Shown here one piece after another: positions 8,768-16,242 of a stretch of DNA of 64,000 nt (positions are counted from its first letter, which is position 1; every line of letters begins with the position of its first letter). The notes under the pieces are model-generated. The model searched no databases, had not been told where the DNA came from, and saw nothing but the letters and a program-made list of their open reading frames with translations. The position numbers were made by a program, and so were the translations under genes. The stretch is from positions 1,926,543 through 1,990,542 of the forward strand of contig NZ_BAAALH010000002.1 of assembly GCF_039528175.1 (NCBI RefSeq), written 5' to 3'. The DNA comes from Citricoccus alkalitolerans (GTDB lineage: Bacteria > Actinomycetota > Actinomycetes > Actinomycetales > Micrococcaceae).

Positions 8768-10090
8768 GTGGCCGCCGCCCGCCCGGCCCTTCNNNNNNNN
8801 NNNNNNNNNNNNNNNCTCGGCTACTCCGAGGCCCGCCGCACGGCGTTGGCCGCCCAGCTGATCCACCAACGACGCCGGCCGGGCCCGCCGGGTGCCCGAA
8901 AGATCAGATCGGTCGTGGACCGGCTCGGCGTGCTCCAGGTGGACTCCGTCAACATCCTGGCGCGGGCCCACTACGTGCCCCTTTTCAGCCGGCTGGGCCC
9001 CTACGATCCGGCTCTGCTGGACCGGTTGTCCCATCAGGTGTCCCACCAGAGGCACCCCACGTGGACCGAGTACTGGGCCCACGAGGCCTCGCTGGTCCCG
9101 GTGCGGTTGCGGCCCGCGCTCGTGGCAGTCCAACGTCGCACCTGGATGACCGCCACAGACGTGGACGCGCAGGTCAGGGATGAGCTGTCGCAGCAGATCC
9201 TCGCGTTGCTCTCCGCGTCCTGTCCGCTGACGGCGAGACAGGTCGAGAGCCGACTGGGGCACCACGGAGGCCATCAGGGACATTGGGGCTGGAACTGGTC
9301 CGTGGTCAAGCGGATTCTCGAGGATCTCTTCGCGTCCGGGCGGATCGCGAGTGCTGGACGCAATCCCCAGTTCGAACGCCTCTTCGTGCCGGCCTCGGCC
9401 ATCGATCCGGCGGCCGAGGTGCCGGACCGGCACGCGGCGGTCCTGGAGCTGGTGGACACCGCCGCCCGGGCCTTGGGGGTGGCCACCGAGGCCAGTCTCG
9501 CCGACTACTACCGGATCACCGTCGCAGCCGCCCGCGCCGCAGCGGTGCAACTGTACAACGAGGGCGTCCTGGAACCCGTCCGGCTGCCCGGTCTCCGCGG
9601 GACAACCGTGGCGGCATGGCGCCATGCCGAGGCGGTGACGCCCCGGACCGCGACGGGCCGGGCCCTGGTCAGCCCCTTCGATCCACTGGTGTTCCACCGG
9701 CCGCGGGTTGAGGCACTGTTCGGCGTGCGGTACCGCCTGGGGATCTACACTCCCGCTCCGAAACGGACCCGTGGTTATTACTCCCTGTTGTTCCTGCTCG
9801 GAGAGCGGCTGGTCGCCCAGGTTGACCTCAAGGCGGACCGTGCCGGCAAAGTGCTGTTGGTACGCGGTGCCTGGTCTGAGGATCCGGCCACGGTTCCCGG
9901 CGGCCCTGGACAGGCGAGCGGGGCTGGTGGCCTGGCGGCCGACGTCGGGCACGTGGTGGTGGAGCTGGCCGCCGAGCTGGGCGAGCTGGCTGGATGGCTG
10001 GGTCTGGAGGACGTGGTGGTGGTGGAGAATGCCGACGGGGACCTGCCAGTGGAACTGCTGCGGGCGTGGAGGAAGCTCCCAGAGATTTGA
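8768..10090 (+). CDS. AlkX/YcaQ-like winged-helix DNA glycosylase (HTH_42 family), 5' end broken by N run
   Basis: About 440 codons. The family-typical text begins just after the N run (LGYSEARRTALAAQLIH), so the true start lies inside or close to 8793-8815; the GTG at 8768 is only the first in-frame candidate. The QVD motif (Q57-V-D59 in this frame) followed by SVNILARAHY corresponds to the catalytic Q-hydrophobic-D of YcaQ/AlkX, where AlkZ has Q-hydrophobic-Q. AlkX unhooks interstrand crosslinks and excises bulky N7-alkylguanines. Three winged-helix repeats and a C-terminal beta domain span the rest. It lies 17 bases after hpf and about 100 bases before secA. Confidence 0.75.
   Translation: MAAARPALXXXXXXXXLGYSEARRTALAAQLIHQRRRPGPPGARKIRSVVDRLGVLQVDSVNILARAHYVPLFSRLGPYDPALLDRLSHQVSHQRHPTWTEYWAHEASLVPVRLRPALVAVQRRTWMTATDVDAQVRDELSQQILALLSASCPLTARQVESRLGHHGGHQGHWGWNWSVVKRILEDLFASGRIASAGRNPQFERLFVPASAIDPAAEVPDRHAAVLELVDTAARALGVATEASLADYYRITVAAARAAAVQLYNEGVLEPVRLPGLRGTTVAAWRHAEAVTPRTATGRALVSPFDPLVFHRPRVEALFGVRYRLGIYTPAPKRTRGYYSLLFLLGERLVAQVDLKADRAGKVLLVRGAWSEDPATVPGGPGQASGAGGLAADVGHVVVELAAELGELAGWLGLEDVVVVENADGDLPVELLRAWRKLPEI
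8793..8815. other. Assembly gap (23 N)
   Basis: Unresolved bases directly after a very GC-rich stretch (8768-8792) downstream of hpf. They hide the start of the AlkX/YcaQ-like gene and perhaps the hpf terminator. Confidence 0.99.
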
Positions 10091-10195
10091 CCGTAGACTA
10101 TGCGGGTATCTCCGTGGCCGCTGGCCGAACCGGGGTACCCGAGCGCAATGCATACCGACGCACCCGGTGCACCGGGGAACAGGGAGTCTAGGCAC

Positions 10196-12985
10196 GTGGC
10201 ATCATTCATCGAACGAATCCTGAAGACCGGGGACAAGAAGGTCCTCAAGCGCCTGAGGGGATTCGCCGACGCCATCAATGTCCTCGAGGACGAGTTCCGC
10301 GAGATGTCCGACGCCGAGCTGCGCGGCGAGACCGATGCGTTCCGTGAGCGGATCGCCGGCGGGGAATCCCTCGACTCACTGCTGCCAGAGGCCTTCGCGG
10401 CCGTCCGCGAGGCGGCCGGACGCACCCTCGGCCAGCGTCACTACGACGTCCAGCTGATGGGCGGGGCCGCCCTGCACCTCGGGAACATCGCCGAGATGAA
10501 GACCGGTGAGGGCAAGACCCTCGTGGCCACCGCCCCGGCCTACCTCAACGCCCTCTCGGGCCAGGGCGTCCACGTCATCACGGTCAACGACTACCTCGCC
10601 AGTTACCAGTCCGAGCTCATGGGCCGCGTCTTCCGGTTCCTCGGCCTGGAGACCGGCGTGATCGTCGCCAACCAGGATCCCGCCACCCGACGTGCCCAGT
10701 ACGCCGCGGACATCACCTACGGCACGAACAACGAGTTCGGCTTCGACTACCTGCGGGACAACATGGCCTGGTCCAAGGACGAACTCGTCCAGCGCGGCCA
10801 TCACTTCGCCATCGTCGACGAGGTCGACTCCATCCTCATCGACGAGGCCCGCACTCCGCTGATCATCTCCGGCCCGGCCCAGGGCGACGCCTCGCGCTGG
10901 TACACCGAGTTCTCCAAGCTGGTGCGCAAGCTGACCTTGGACGAGGACTACGAGGTCGACGAGAAGAAGAAGACCGTCGGCGTGCTCGAGCCGGGCATCG
11001 AGAAGACGGAGGACTGGCTGGGCATCTCCAACCTCTACGAGTCCGCCAACACCCCGCTGATCCAGTACCTGAACAACGCCATCAAGGCCAAGGAGCTGTT
11101 CAAGAAGGACAAGGACTACGTCGTGCTGGGCGGCGAGGTCAACATCGTGGACGAGCACACAGGCCGTGTCCTGGCGGGGCGCCGCTACAACGAGGGCATG
11201 CATCAGGCCATCGAGGCCAAGGAGGGCGTGCAGATCAAGGCGGAGAACCAGACGCTGGCCACCGTCACCCTGCAGAACTACTTCCGCCTCTACGAGAAGC
11301 TGTCCGGCATGACCGGTACGGCAGAGACCGAGGCCGGCGAGTTCATGTCCACCTACAAGCTCGGCGTGGTGGTCATCCCCTCGAACAGGTCCATCCAGCG
11401 CGTGGACCAGACCGACCTCATCTACAAGAACGAGGTCGCGAAGTTCGACGCCGTGGTCAAGGACATCGCCGAGCGGCACGAGAAGGGCCAGCCCGTGCTG
11501 GTGGGCACCACCTCGGTGGAGAAGTCTGAATACCTCTCCAAGCTGCTGGCCAAGAACGGTGTCCGGCACGAGGTGCTCAACGCGAAGAACCACGCTCGTG
11601 AGGCGTCGATTGTCGCTCAGGCCGGCCGCAAGGGGGCCGTCACTGTGGCCACCAACATGGCTGGCCGCGGTACCGACATCATGTTGGGCGGCAACGCCGA
11701 GCACAACGCGGTCGATGAGATGCAGAAGCGTGGCCTGGATCCCGTCGAGGATGCCGAACGCTATGAGGAACTGTGGGACGAGGTCCTGGCCGCCGCCCAA
11801 GAGGGCGTCAAGAAGGAACACGAGGAGGTCCTCGCCCTCGGTGGGCTCTATGTGCTCGGCACGGAGCGCCACGAGTCCCGACGGATCGACAATCAGCTGC
11901 GCGGCCGTTCCGGCCGTCAGGGTGATCCGGGCGAATCCCGTTTCTACCTCTCGTTGACCGACGACCTGATGCGCCTGTTCAACCCCGGTGCCGCGTCCCG
12001 CATCATGAATTCCGCCTCCGTTCCGGATGACATGGCGCTGGAATCGAAGATGGTGTCCGGGGCCATCCAGAACGCCCAGCAACAGGTCGAATCGCGTAAC
12101 ACCGAGCAGCGTAAGAACGTGCTGAAGTACGACGACGTCATGAATCGCCAGCGTGAGGCCATCTACACCGACCGCCGGCACATCCTGGAGGGTGAGGACC
12201 TTCGGTCCAAGATCCAGAACTTCCTCGAAGATGCCGTCTCCACTGTGGTGGATGAGGCCACAGGTGCGGGGCACGCCGGCGACTGGGACCTGGACCAGCT
12301 CTGGACGGATTTGAAGCAGATGTACCCCGTGGGCGTCACTGTGGATGAGGTGGTGGAGGAGTCCGGTGGCCTGACGAAGCTCAAGGCCGAGGACCTGAAG
12401 CGCGAGCTGGTCTCTGACGCCCGGCTGGCCTATGAGGACCGCGAGAAAGCCATCGGGCCGGACACCCTGCGCGAACTGGAGCGCCGCGTGGTGCTCTCGG
12501 TGATCGGCCGGAAGTGGCAGGAACATCTCTACGAGATGGACTACCTCAAGGAGGGCATCGGACTGCGCTCCATGGCCCAGCGTGATCCCCTGGTCGAGTA
12601 CCAGCGCGAGGGCTTCATCCTGTTCGAGGCCATGATGGAGGCCATCCGAGAAGAATCGATCGGCTACCTGTTCAACCTCGAGGTGCAGACCGCTCCGGCC
12701 GCGACCTCGTTGCCGGGTGTGCAGGACGCCCGATCCACGACGATGACGCCAGTCCTGAACGTCAAGGGCCTCGACGCGCCTCGCCAGCCGTCGACCCTCC
12801 GGTTCTCCGCGCCGTCGGACTCCGGCGAGGTCACCACGCAGGTGCGCCGCACGGACGGGGCGACCAGCGACCAGACCTCTCCAGGGTCTGCCGATGAGGC
12901 GGGCAGGAACGGCTCTGGCAACGGGGCCGGCGGGGCGAAGGGCGCTCCGCGCGGTGCCAAGAAGTCCAAGAAGAGCCGCCGCTAG
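10196..12985 (+). CDS. secA: SecA, preprotein translocase ATPase
   Basis: 929 residues. Walker A (AEMKTGEGKTLVATAPAYLN region, about residues 98-110), DEVDSILIDEARTPLIISG, the preprotein crosslinking domain, ATNMAGRGTDIMLGG and the helical scaffold/wing domains are present in order. It drives Sec-dependent export through SecYEG. The C-terminus is a Gly/Lys-rich tail without the zinc-binding CxCxxxxxxxxCH motif, as is usual for actinobacterial SecA1. The GTG start is preceded by AGGGAG (10181-10186). A TAGACT (10094-10099) just after the AlkX stop is a possible -10. Its stop overlaps the convergent Rv3235-family gene by four bases (CTAG). Confidence 0.97.
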   Translation: MASFIERILKTGDKKVLKRLRGFADAINVLEDEFREMSDAELRGETDAFRERIAGGESLDSLLPEAFAAVREAAGRTLGQRHYDVQLMGGAALHLGNIAEMKTGEGKTLVATAPAYLNALSGQGVHVITVNDYLASYQSELMGRVFRFLGLETGVIVANQDPATRRAQYAADITYGTNNEFGFDYLRDNMAWSKDELVQRGHHFAIVDEVDSILIDEARTPLIISGPAQGDASRWYTEFSKLVRKLTLDEDYEVDEKKKTVGVLEPGIEKTEDWLGISNLYESANTPLIQYLNNAIKAKELFKKDKDYVVLGGEVNIVDEHTGRVLAGRRYNEGMHQAIEAKEGVQIKAENQTLATVTLQNYFRLYEKLSGMTGTAETEAGEFMSTYKLGVVVIPSNRSIQRVDQTDLIYKNEVAKFDAVVKDIAERHEKGQPVLVGTTSVEKSEYLSKLLAKNGVRHEVLNAKNHAREASIVAQAGRKGAVTVATNMAGRGTDIMLGGNAEHNAVDEMQKRGLDPVEDAERYEELWDEVLAAAQEGVKKEHEEVLALGGLYVLGTERHESRRIDNQLRGRSGRQGDPGESRFYLSLTDDLMRLFNPGAASRIMNSASVPDDMALESKMVSGAIQNAQQQVESRNTEQRKNVLKYDDVMNRQREAIYTDRRHILEGEDLRSKIQNFLEDAVSTVVDEATGAGHAGDWDLDQLWTDLKQMYPVGVTVDEVVEESGGLTKLKAEDLKRELVSDARLAYEDREKAIGPDTLRELERRVVLSVIGRKWQEHLYEMDYLKEGIGLRSMAQRDPLVEYQREGFILFEAMMEAIREESIGYLFNLEVQTAPAATSLPGVQDARSTTMTPVLNVKGLDAPRQPSTLRFSAPSDSGEVTTQVRRTDGATSDQTSPGSADEAGRNGSGNGAGGAKGAPRGAKKSKKSRR

Positions 12986-13548
12986 CCGAGTTCCAGCGCC
13001 GTGACCTTCCACCCGGTGCGGTGCTTCTCGATGCGCAAGGCCATGGCCCGGGCACGGTCAGGCAATTGGACCGTGGCGCTGGCCTCGTAGGTCTCCTGGC
13101 CCAGGCGGCAGGCCCTGGCCCCGAGAGCCTTGGGCGCCGCGGCGAGGCCATCGGTCCGGGCCGCCCGGATGCGTTGGGCCAGGTCGGCCCGGCGGATCAT
13201 CTTCTGGTACGTGGCCAGGTCGAGCCACGCGGACAGCTGGCGTGCTGGCCGAAGCCCGAGTTCGGCCTCCACGCAGGCCAGCGCCACGATCCGCGCCAGG
13301 GAACGGACATGGCGTTCCTCCTCGCGCCGGAGCTCCGCCTGGGCACGCTCCGTCGTCGTGGTGCCGTCGAGTGGCCGCTGCCGGGGCGCCCATGCCGGGT
13401 GCTGCTGACTCCGCGCTTCCCGCGAGGCCGGCTCCACGTTGGAACCGGCCACGGAATCCAGGGGCGGCAGGGTGGCGGGAACGGCGGTGACGGTCAGGGC
13501 CGGCGTCCGCTCCGTGGCCGGCTCTGCTGCCGTGGTCAAGGTCGTCAT
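12982..13548 (-). CDS. Rv3235 family protein (DUF6459 type)
   Basis: 188 residues. The first 70 are low-complexity, Ala/Thr/Pro/Glu-rich. The conserved part (about 75-188) has an amphipathic helix VRSLARIVALACVEAELGLRP, then RPARQLSAWLDLATYQKM, and a final beta-rich stretch ending in GWKVTALELG. Family members lie beside secA in many actinobacteria (Rv3235 next to the secA1 region in Mycobacterium). The function is unknown. AGGAGG four bases before the ATG makes the start firm. It is transcribed after the LysM protein gene on the same strand and shares four bases with the secA stop. Confidence 0.8.
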   Translation of the reverse strand: MTTLTTAAEPATERTPALTVTAVPATLPPLDSVAGSNVEPASREARSQQHPAWAPRQRPLDGTTTTERAQAELRREEERHVRSLARIVALACVEAELGLRPARQLSAWLDLATYQKMIRRADLAQRIRAARTDGLAAAPKALGARACRLGQETYEASATVQLPDRARAMALRIEKHRTGWKVTALELG

Positions 13549-13642
13549 GGTTCCTCCTGTTGTCGGTTGTACTGGCGTCGAGCGTGATCGGGTTCGGCGG
13601 GGTTCCGCGGGTTTCGGTCCGGCGTGTGGTGCGGGGGGCGGC

Positions 13643-14422
13643 CTAGCTCAGGGGCGGCGCCCTGAGGACGGTGCCGGGGATGAGCATGTCCGCGTCGCCG
13701 CCGATGACGGTGCGGTTGTGGTCATGCCACTGTCGCCATCGGCCGTCCACTTCCAGGTCGGTGGCAGTGGGGCCCAGTTCATGGGCTGCGATGTCCCACA
13801 GACAATCACCTCGTCGCACCGTGACGGTCTTGGCCTCATCTGTGGCTGTCTGGCCCGAGCGGGGTGCACCGGGTGCGGGCGTCGCCGGGGCCGAGGGCTT
13901 CCACGTGGGTGTCGGCAGGTATTGCTCGTCCGGCAGTGCGGCCGAGTCGGCCGAGACCCAACCGGGGTGCGGGAGGTTGGTGGACGTGTACATCGAGGAC
14001 GTCCGTGCTGTTGAATCCTGGGTCGCCGGGAGTGGGTCGACAGCGGAACCCGGCGTGGCCCATGCCCCTGGCGCCAGCAGTAGGTTGACGCCCAGGAGTG
14101 ACGTCGCCACCCGGCGGAGGAAGGCGGGGGAGAGTGCGCTGCCGCAGCGGATGAGGCGGAGCGATCTGGTCCGGTGACCCAAAGCCACCAAGGCGGTGCC
14201 CAGCAAGGCTAGGAACCACCATGCGGCGATGACGGCGCCCGCTCCGGCACACAGGGAGGCGACCAGCCGCTCGACAAGAGGTAGGCCCGCGCTGGGCGCG
14301 GCCCCTCCCAGCCCCGGGGAACCGAACCACCACAGCAACGGTCCAGTCACGGTGCACAGCAGCGTCAGGACCAGGTCCTCGCGCCGGAGTGCCCGGTGGC
14401 GGTTCTCAGACGATGCATTCAC
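13643..14422 (-). CDS. LysM-domain membrane protein
   Basis: 259 residues from a GTG at 14420-14422; this start has AAGGGGC upstream, while the longer frame from 14449 has none. Two or three membrane helices occupy the first 110 residues (VLTLLCTVTGPLLWWFG; LVASLCAGAGAVIAAWWFLAL; VATSLLGVNLLLAPGAWA). An extracytoplasmic Pro/Thr-rich linker follows, then a C-terminal LysM-like motif (VRRGDCLWDIAAHELG through LIPGTVLRAPPL) that would bind peptidoglycan. Members of this family occur next to Rv3235-family, SAF and CpaE-like genes in Micrococcaceae. A link to envelope or pilus-like assembly is inferred only. Confidence 0.7.
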   Translation of the reverse strand: MNASSENRHRALRREDLVLTLLCTVTGPLLWWFGSPGLGGAAPSAGLPLVERLVASLCAGAGAVIAAWWFLALLGTALVALGHRTRSLRLIRCGSALSPAFLRRVATSLLGVNLLLAPGAWATPGSAVDPLPATQDSTARTSSMYTSTNLPHPGWVSADSAALPDEQYLPTPTWKPSAPATPAPGAPRSGQTATDEAKTVTVRRGDCLWDIAAHELGPTATDLEVDGRWRQWHDHNRTVIGGDADMLIPGTVLRAPPLS

Positions 14423-14655
14423 GTTGTGCCCCTTCGGCCACGCGGGCACCGGAGGCCCGTCGTTTTCCTCGATGGACTAAGGCAACAATAGATGGCAGAA
14501 GATGTCAATGGGGTCACGATGGAGATGTGGGGAATCATTTGATGACGTTTGATGTCATTGGGCAGGTGGTCAGCATCGGATTCTGGGCCGGTGCTGCGAC
14601 GACCCTTCACGCCTTAGGGGCTGGTGAGGCAGGCTCGCCCGTCTAGGCTGAAGAG
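14423..14655. promoter_or_regulatory. Divergent intergenic region with TANNNT box at the 14656 gene
   Basis: TAGGCT (14644-14649) lies six bases before the ATG of the plus-strand gene, suggesting a leaderless mRNA. On the minus strand TTGACA is seen opposite 14499-14504, a possible -35 for the LysM gene. The region is AT-richer than its surroundings and carries a repeated GATGTCAATGGG / GATGTCATTGGG and an inverted ATGAC-7-GTCAT. Confidence 0.45.
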
Positions 14656-15219
14656 ATGAGATGGGACGGGCTGTTTGCCGATCTGGAGGCCCAGCTGGCC
14701 CAGGGGCACTGGCAGGACACAGAGGCCGAGGCGGCCGAGATGACGCGCGGTGAGCGATCTGCGATCACCCTGATCGATCGATTGCGTGGTGCGGTGGGGA
14801 CGCCGTTGGCGCTCGTGCTGGCGGACGGTCAACGGCTGGAGCTGACCCTCTCCACAGTGGGGTCCACCTGGATCGGCGGGATGGACCGCAGCGGGAGCCT
14901 GGTGGTGAACCTCGCCGCCGTGGCGGCCATTGACAGCCCCCTGGCCGTGGTGGCCCAGGAGCCGTCCCTCGGGCGGCGGCGGCTGGGCATCGGTTCCCTG
15001 TACCGGTCGTTGTCCCGTGCCCGCGTGGCTCTCGTGGTCACCGGCCAGGACGGGCAGTTGCTCGGGGAGGGGACCATCGACCGCGTGGGGCTGGACCACC
15101 TGGACCTGGCGGTGCACCCGCGGGATGAACAGCGGCGCGGGCGCAATGTCCGCGGGCTCAGGGTGATCCCCTTCGACGCCGTCCACCTGGTGCGTTCGGC
15201 TCAGGCGTCCTCGGTCTGA
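14656..15219 (+). CDS. Conserved hypothetical protein, Sm-like/beta-rich
   Basis: 187 residues without signal peptide or membrane helix. The middle part (about 40-110) alternates short beta-like segments (TPLALVLADGQRLELTL; GSTWIGGMDRSGSLVVNLAAVAAI), and a second similar repeat follows (RVALVVTGQDGQLLGEGTIDRVG...LDLAVH). It therefore looks like two related beta-barrel repeats. Actinobacteria carry such proteins in this neighbourhood, but I know no function. The start is fixed by TAGGCT six bases upstream (probable leaderless transcript). The 3' end overlaps the convergent small HTH gene by 19 bases. Confidence 0.65.
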   Translation: MRWDGLFADLEAQLAQGHWQDTEAEAAEMTRGERSAITLIDRLRGAVGTPLALVLADGQRLELTLSTVGSTWIGGMDRSGSLVVNLAAVAAIDSPLAVVAQEPSLGRRRLGIGSLYRSLSRARVALVVTGQDGQLLGEGTIDRVGLDHLDLAVHPRDEQRRGRNVRGLRVIPFDAVHLVRSAQASSV

Positions 15220-15431
15220 GGTGCACCGGCCTTCCGGGCCTCGGCCTTGGCGGCCTGCTGCACGTAGAGGTCCTCGATGTACTCGTCGAGCTTGACCTGC
15301 TCCACCCGCCACTGGCCACGGCCGCCGATCTGGATGGCCGGCAGCTCCCCGCTGCGCACCAGCGCACGAGCCTGCGCCATGGAGACCTGCAGCTCCTCGG
15401 CGACATCGGTCAGGGTCAGGAAGCGCGGCAT
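15201..15431 (-). CDS. Small MerR/excisionase-like helix-turn-helix protein
   Basis: 76 residues. LTLTDVAEELQVSMAQARAL is the helix-turn-helix; it is followed by LVRSGELPAIQIGGRGQWRV, the recognition-wing pattern of BldC/excisionase-like proteins, and then a helical acidic tail. Such proteins are DNA-binding architectural regulators. GGAGGA five bases before the ATG at 15429-15431 decides the start; the longer frame from 15470 is not needed. It is divergent from the SAF/CpaE-like genes, which it might regulate (inference). Confidence 0.82.
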   Translation of the reverse strand: MPRFLTLTDVAEELQVSMAQARALVRSGELPAIQIGGRGQWRVEQVKLDEYIEDLYVQQAAKAEARKAGAPQTEDA

Positions 15432-15595
15432 TGGTCCTCCGGGTCGAAAGCGGGCATCAGTCACCTTCATTCTTCCACGCTCATCTTTCGTTCAGGGGTT
15501 GTCCACACCCTGACATGGCCGGCGCCGGCCTTGGATAGGGTGGTCTGGGATGCCGGCGGCGAATGGGGCTGCCGGACCGGAGAGGGAGGACGCCC

Positions 15596-16234
15596 GTGGA
15601 GGGGACGAACACGGCGGAGGCTCCACGGCTCACGCGGCCGGGGTGGAAGGATCCCCGGTTACTGGCCGGGCTCCTGCTGGTGCTGTTGTCGGTGGCAGGC
15701 GTCGTGGCCCTGGTGCAGTCACTGGATCGCTCGGAGGGCTATTGGGCCGCCGGGCAGGACCTGGTTCCGGGCAAGGTGGTCGAGACTGACCAGTTGACGG
15801 TGGTTCAGGCCCGGTTGGGCGACGCGGCGGACGACTACCTCCGTGCAGACGAACCGTTCCCCGAGGAACACGCGGTGGTGGGCACGGTACGCCAGGGCGA
15901 ACTGCTCCCGGCCGGTGCCGTGGCCTTGGTGGACCCGCAGTCCCGGCAGGCGGTGTCCCTGACGGTGGCCGACCCGCTCCCTGAGGGCACGGCCTCCGGG
16001 GCTCGGGTGGATGTGTGGATCGCCGCCAAGGACGGCAACCAGGGCTTCAGCGAACCGGAACTGGTCGCCCGCTCGGCCGAACTGGCCGAGATCACGGAGG
16101 CCACGGGATCCTTCGGTTCCACGGGCGGGATGAACGTGCAGATCCTCGTGGGTCCGGAGCAACTGCCGCAGGTCCTGGACGCCAAGGGCAATGGCGCGCG
16201 CATCAGCGTGGTTCCGTCGCTTGCCGGACCGTAG
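15596..16234 (+). CDS. SAF domain membrane-anchored protein (CpaB/RcpC-like)
   Basis: 212 residues. One N-terminal membrane helix (about 20-44, LLAGLLLVLLSVAGVVALVQSL) follows a short cytoplasmic tail. A SAF domain (about 50-115) with the VVGTVRQGELLPAGAVALVD motif and a beta-rich C-terminal part come next. CpaB/RcpC proteins belong to Flp/tad pilus systems, but no other tad genes are here except the CpaE-like one that follows. The GTG start has GGGAGGA (15584-15590). It is eight bases upstream of the CpaE-like start, so they form one operon. Confidence 0.8.
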   Translation: MEGTNTAEAPRLTRPGWKDPRLLAGLLLVLLSVAGVVALVQSLDRSEGYWAAGQDLVPGKVVETDQLTVVQARLGDAADDYLRADEPFPEEHAVVGTVRQGELLPAGAVALVDPQSRQAVSLTVADPLPEGTASGARVDVWIAAKDGNQGFSEPELVARSAELAEITEATGSFGSTGGMNVQILVGPEQLPQVLDAKGNGARISVVPSLAGP

Positions 16235-16242
16235 GAGTGCAC

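Noticed and set aside
15517..15530. 14-base GGCCGGCGCCGGCC palindrome upstream of the SAF gene
   Set aside because: Short and made only of G and C; expected by chance in such a genome.
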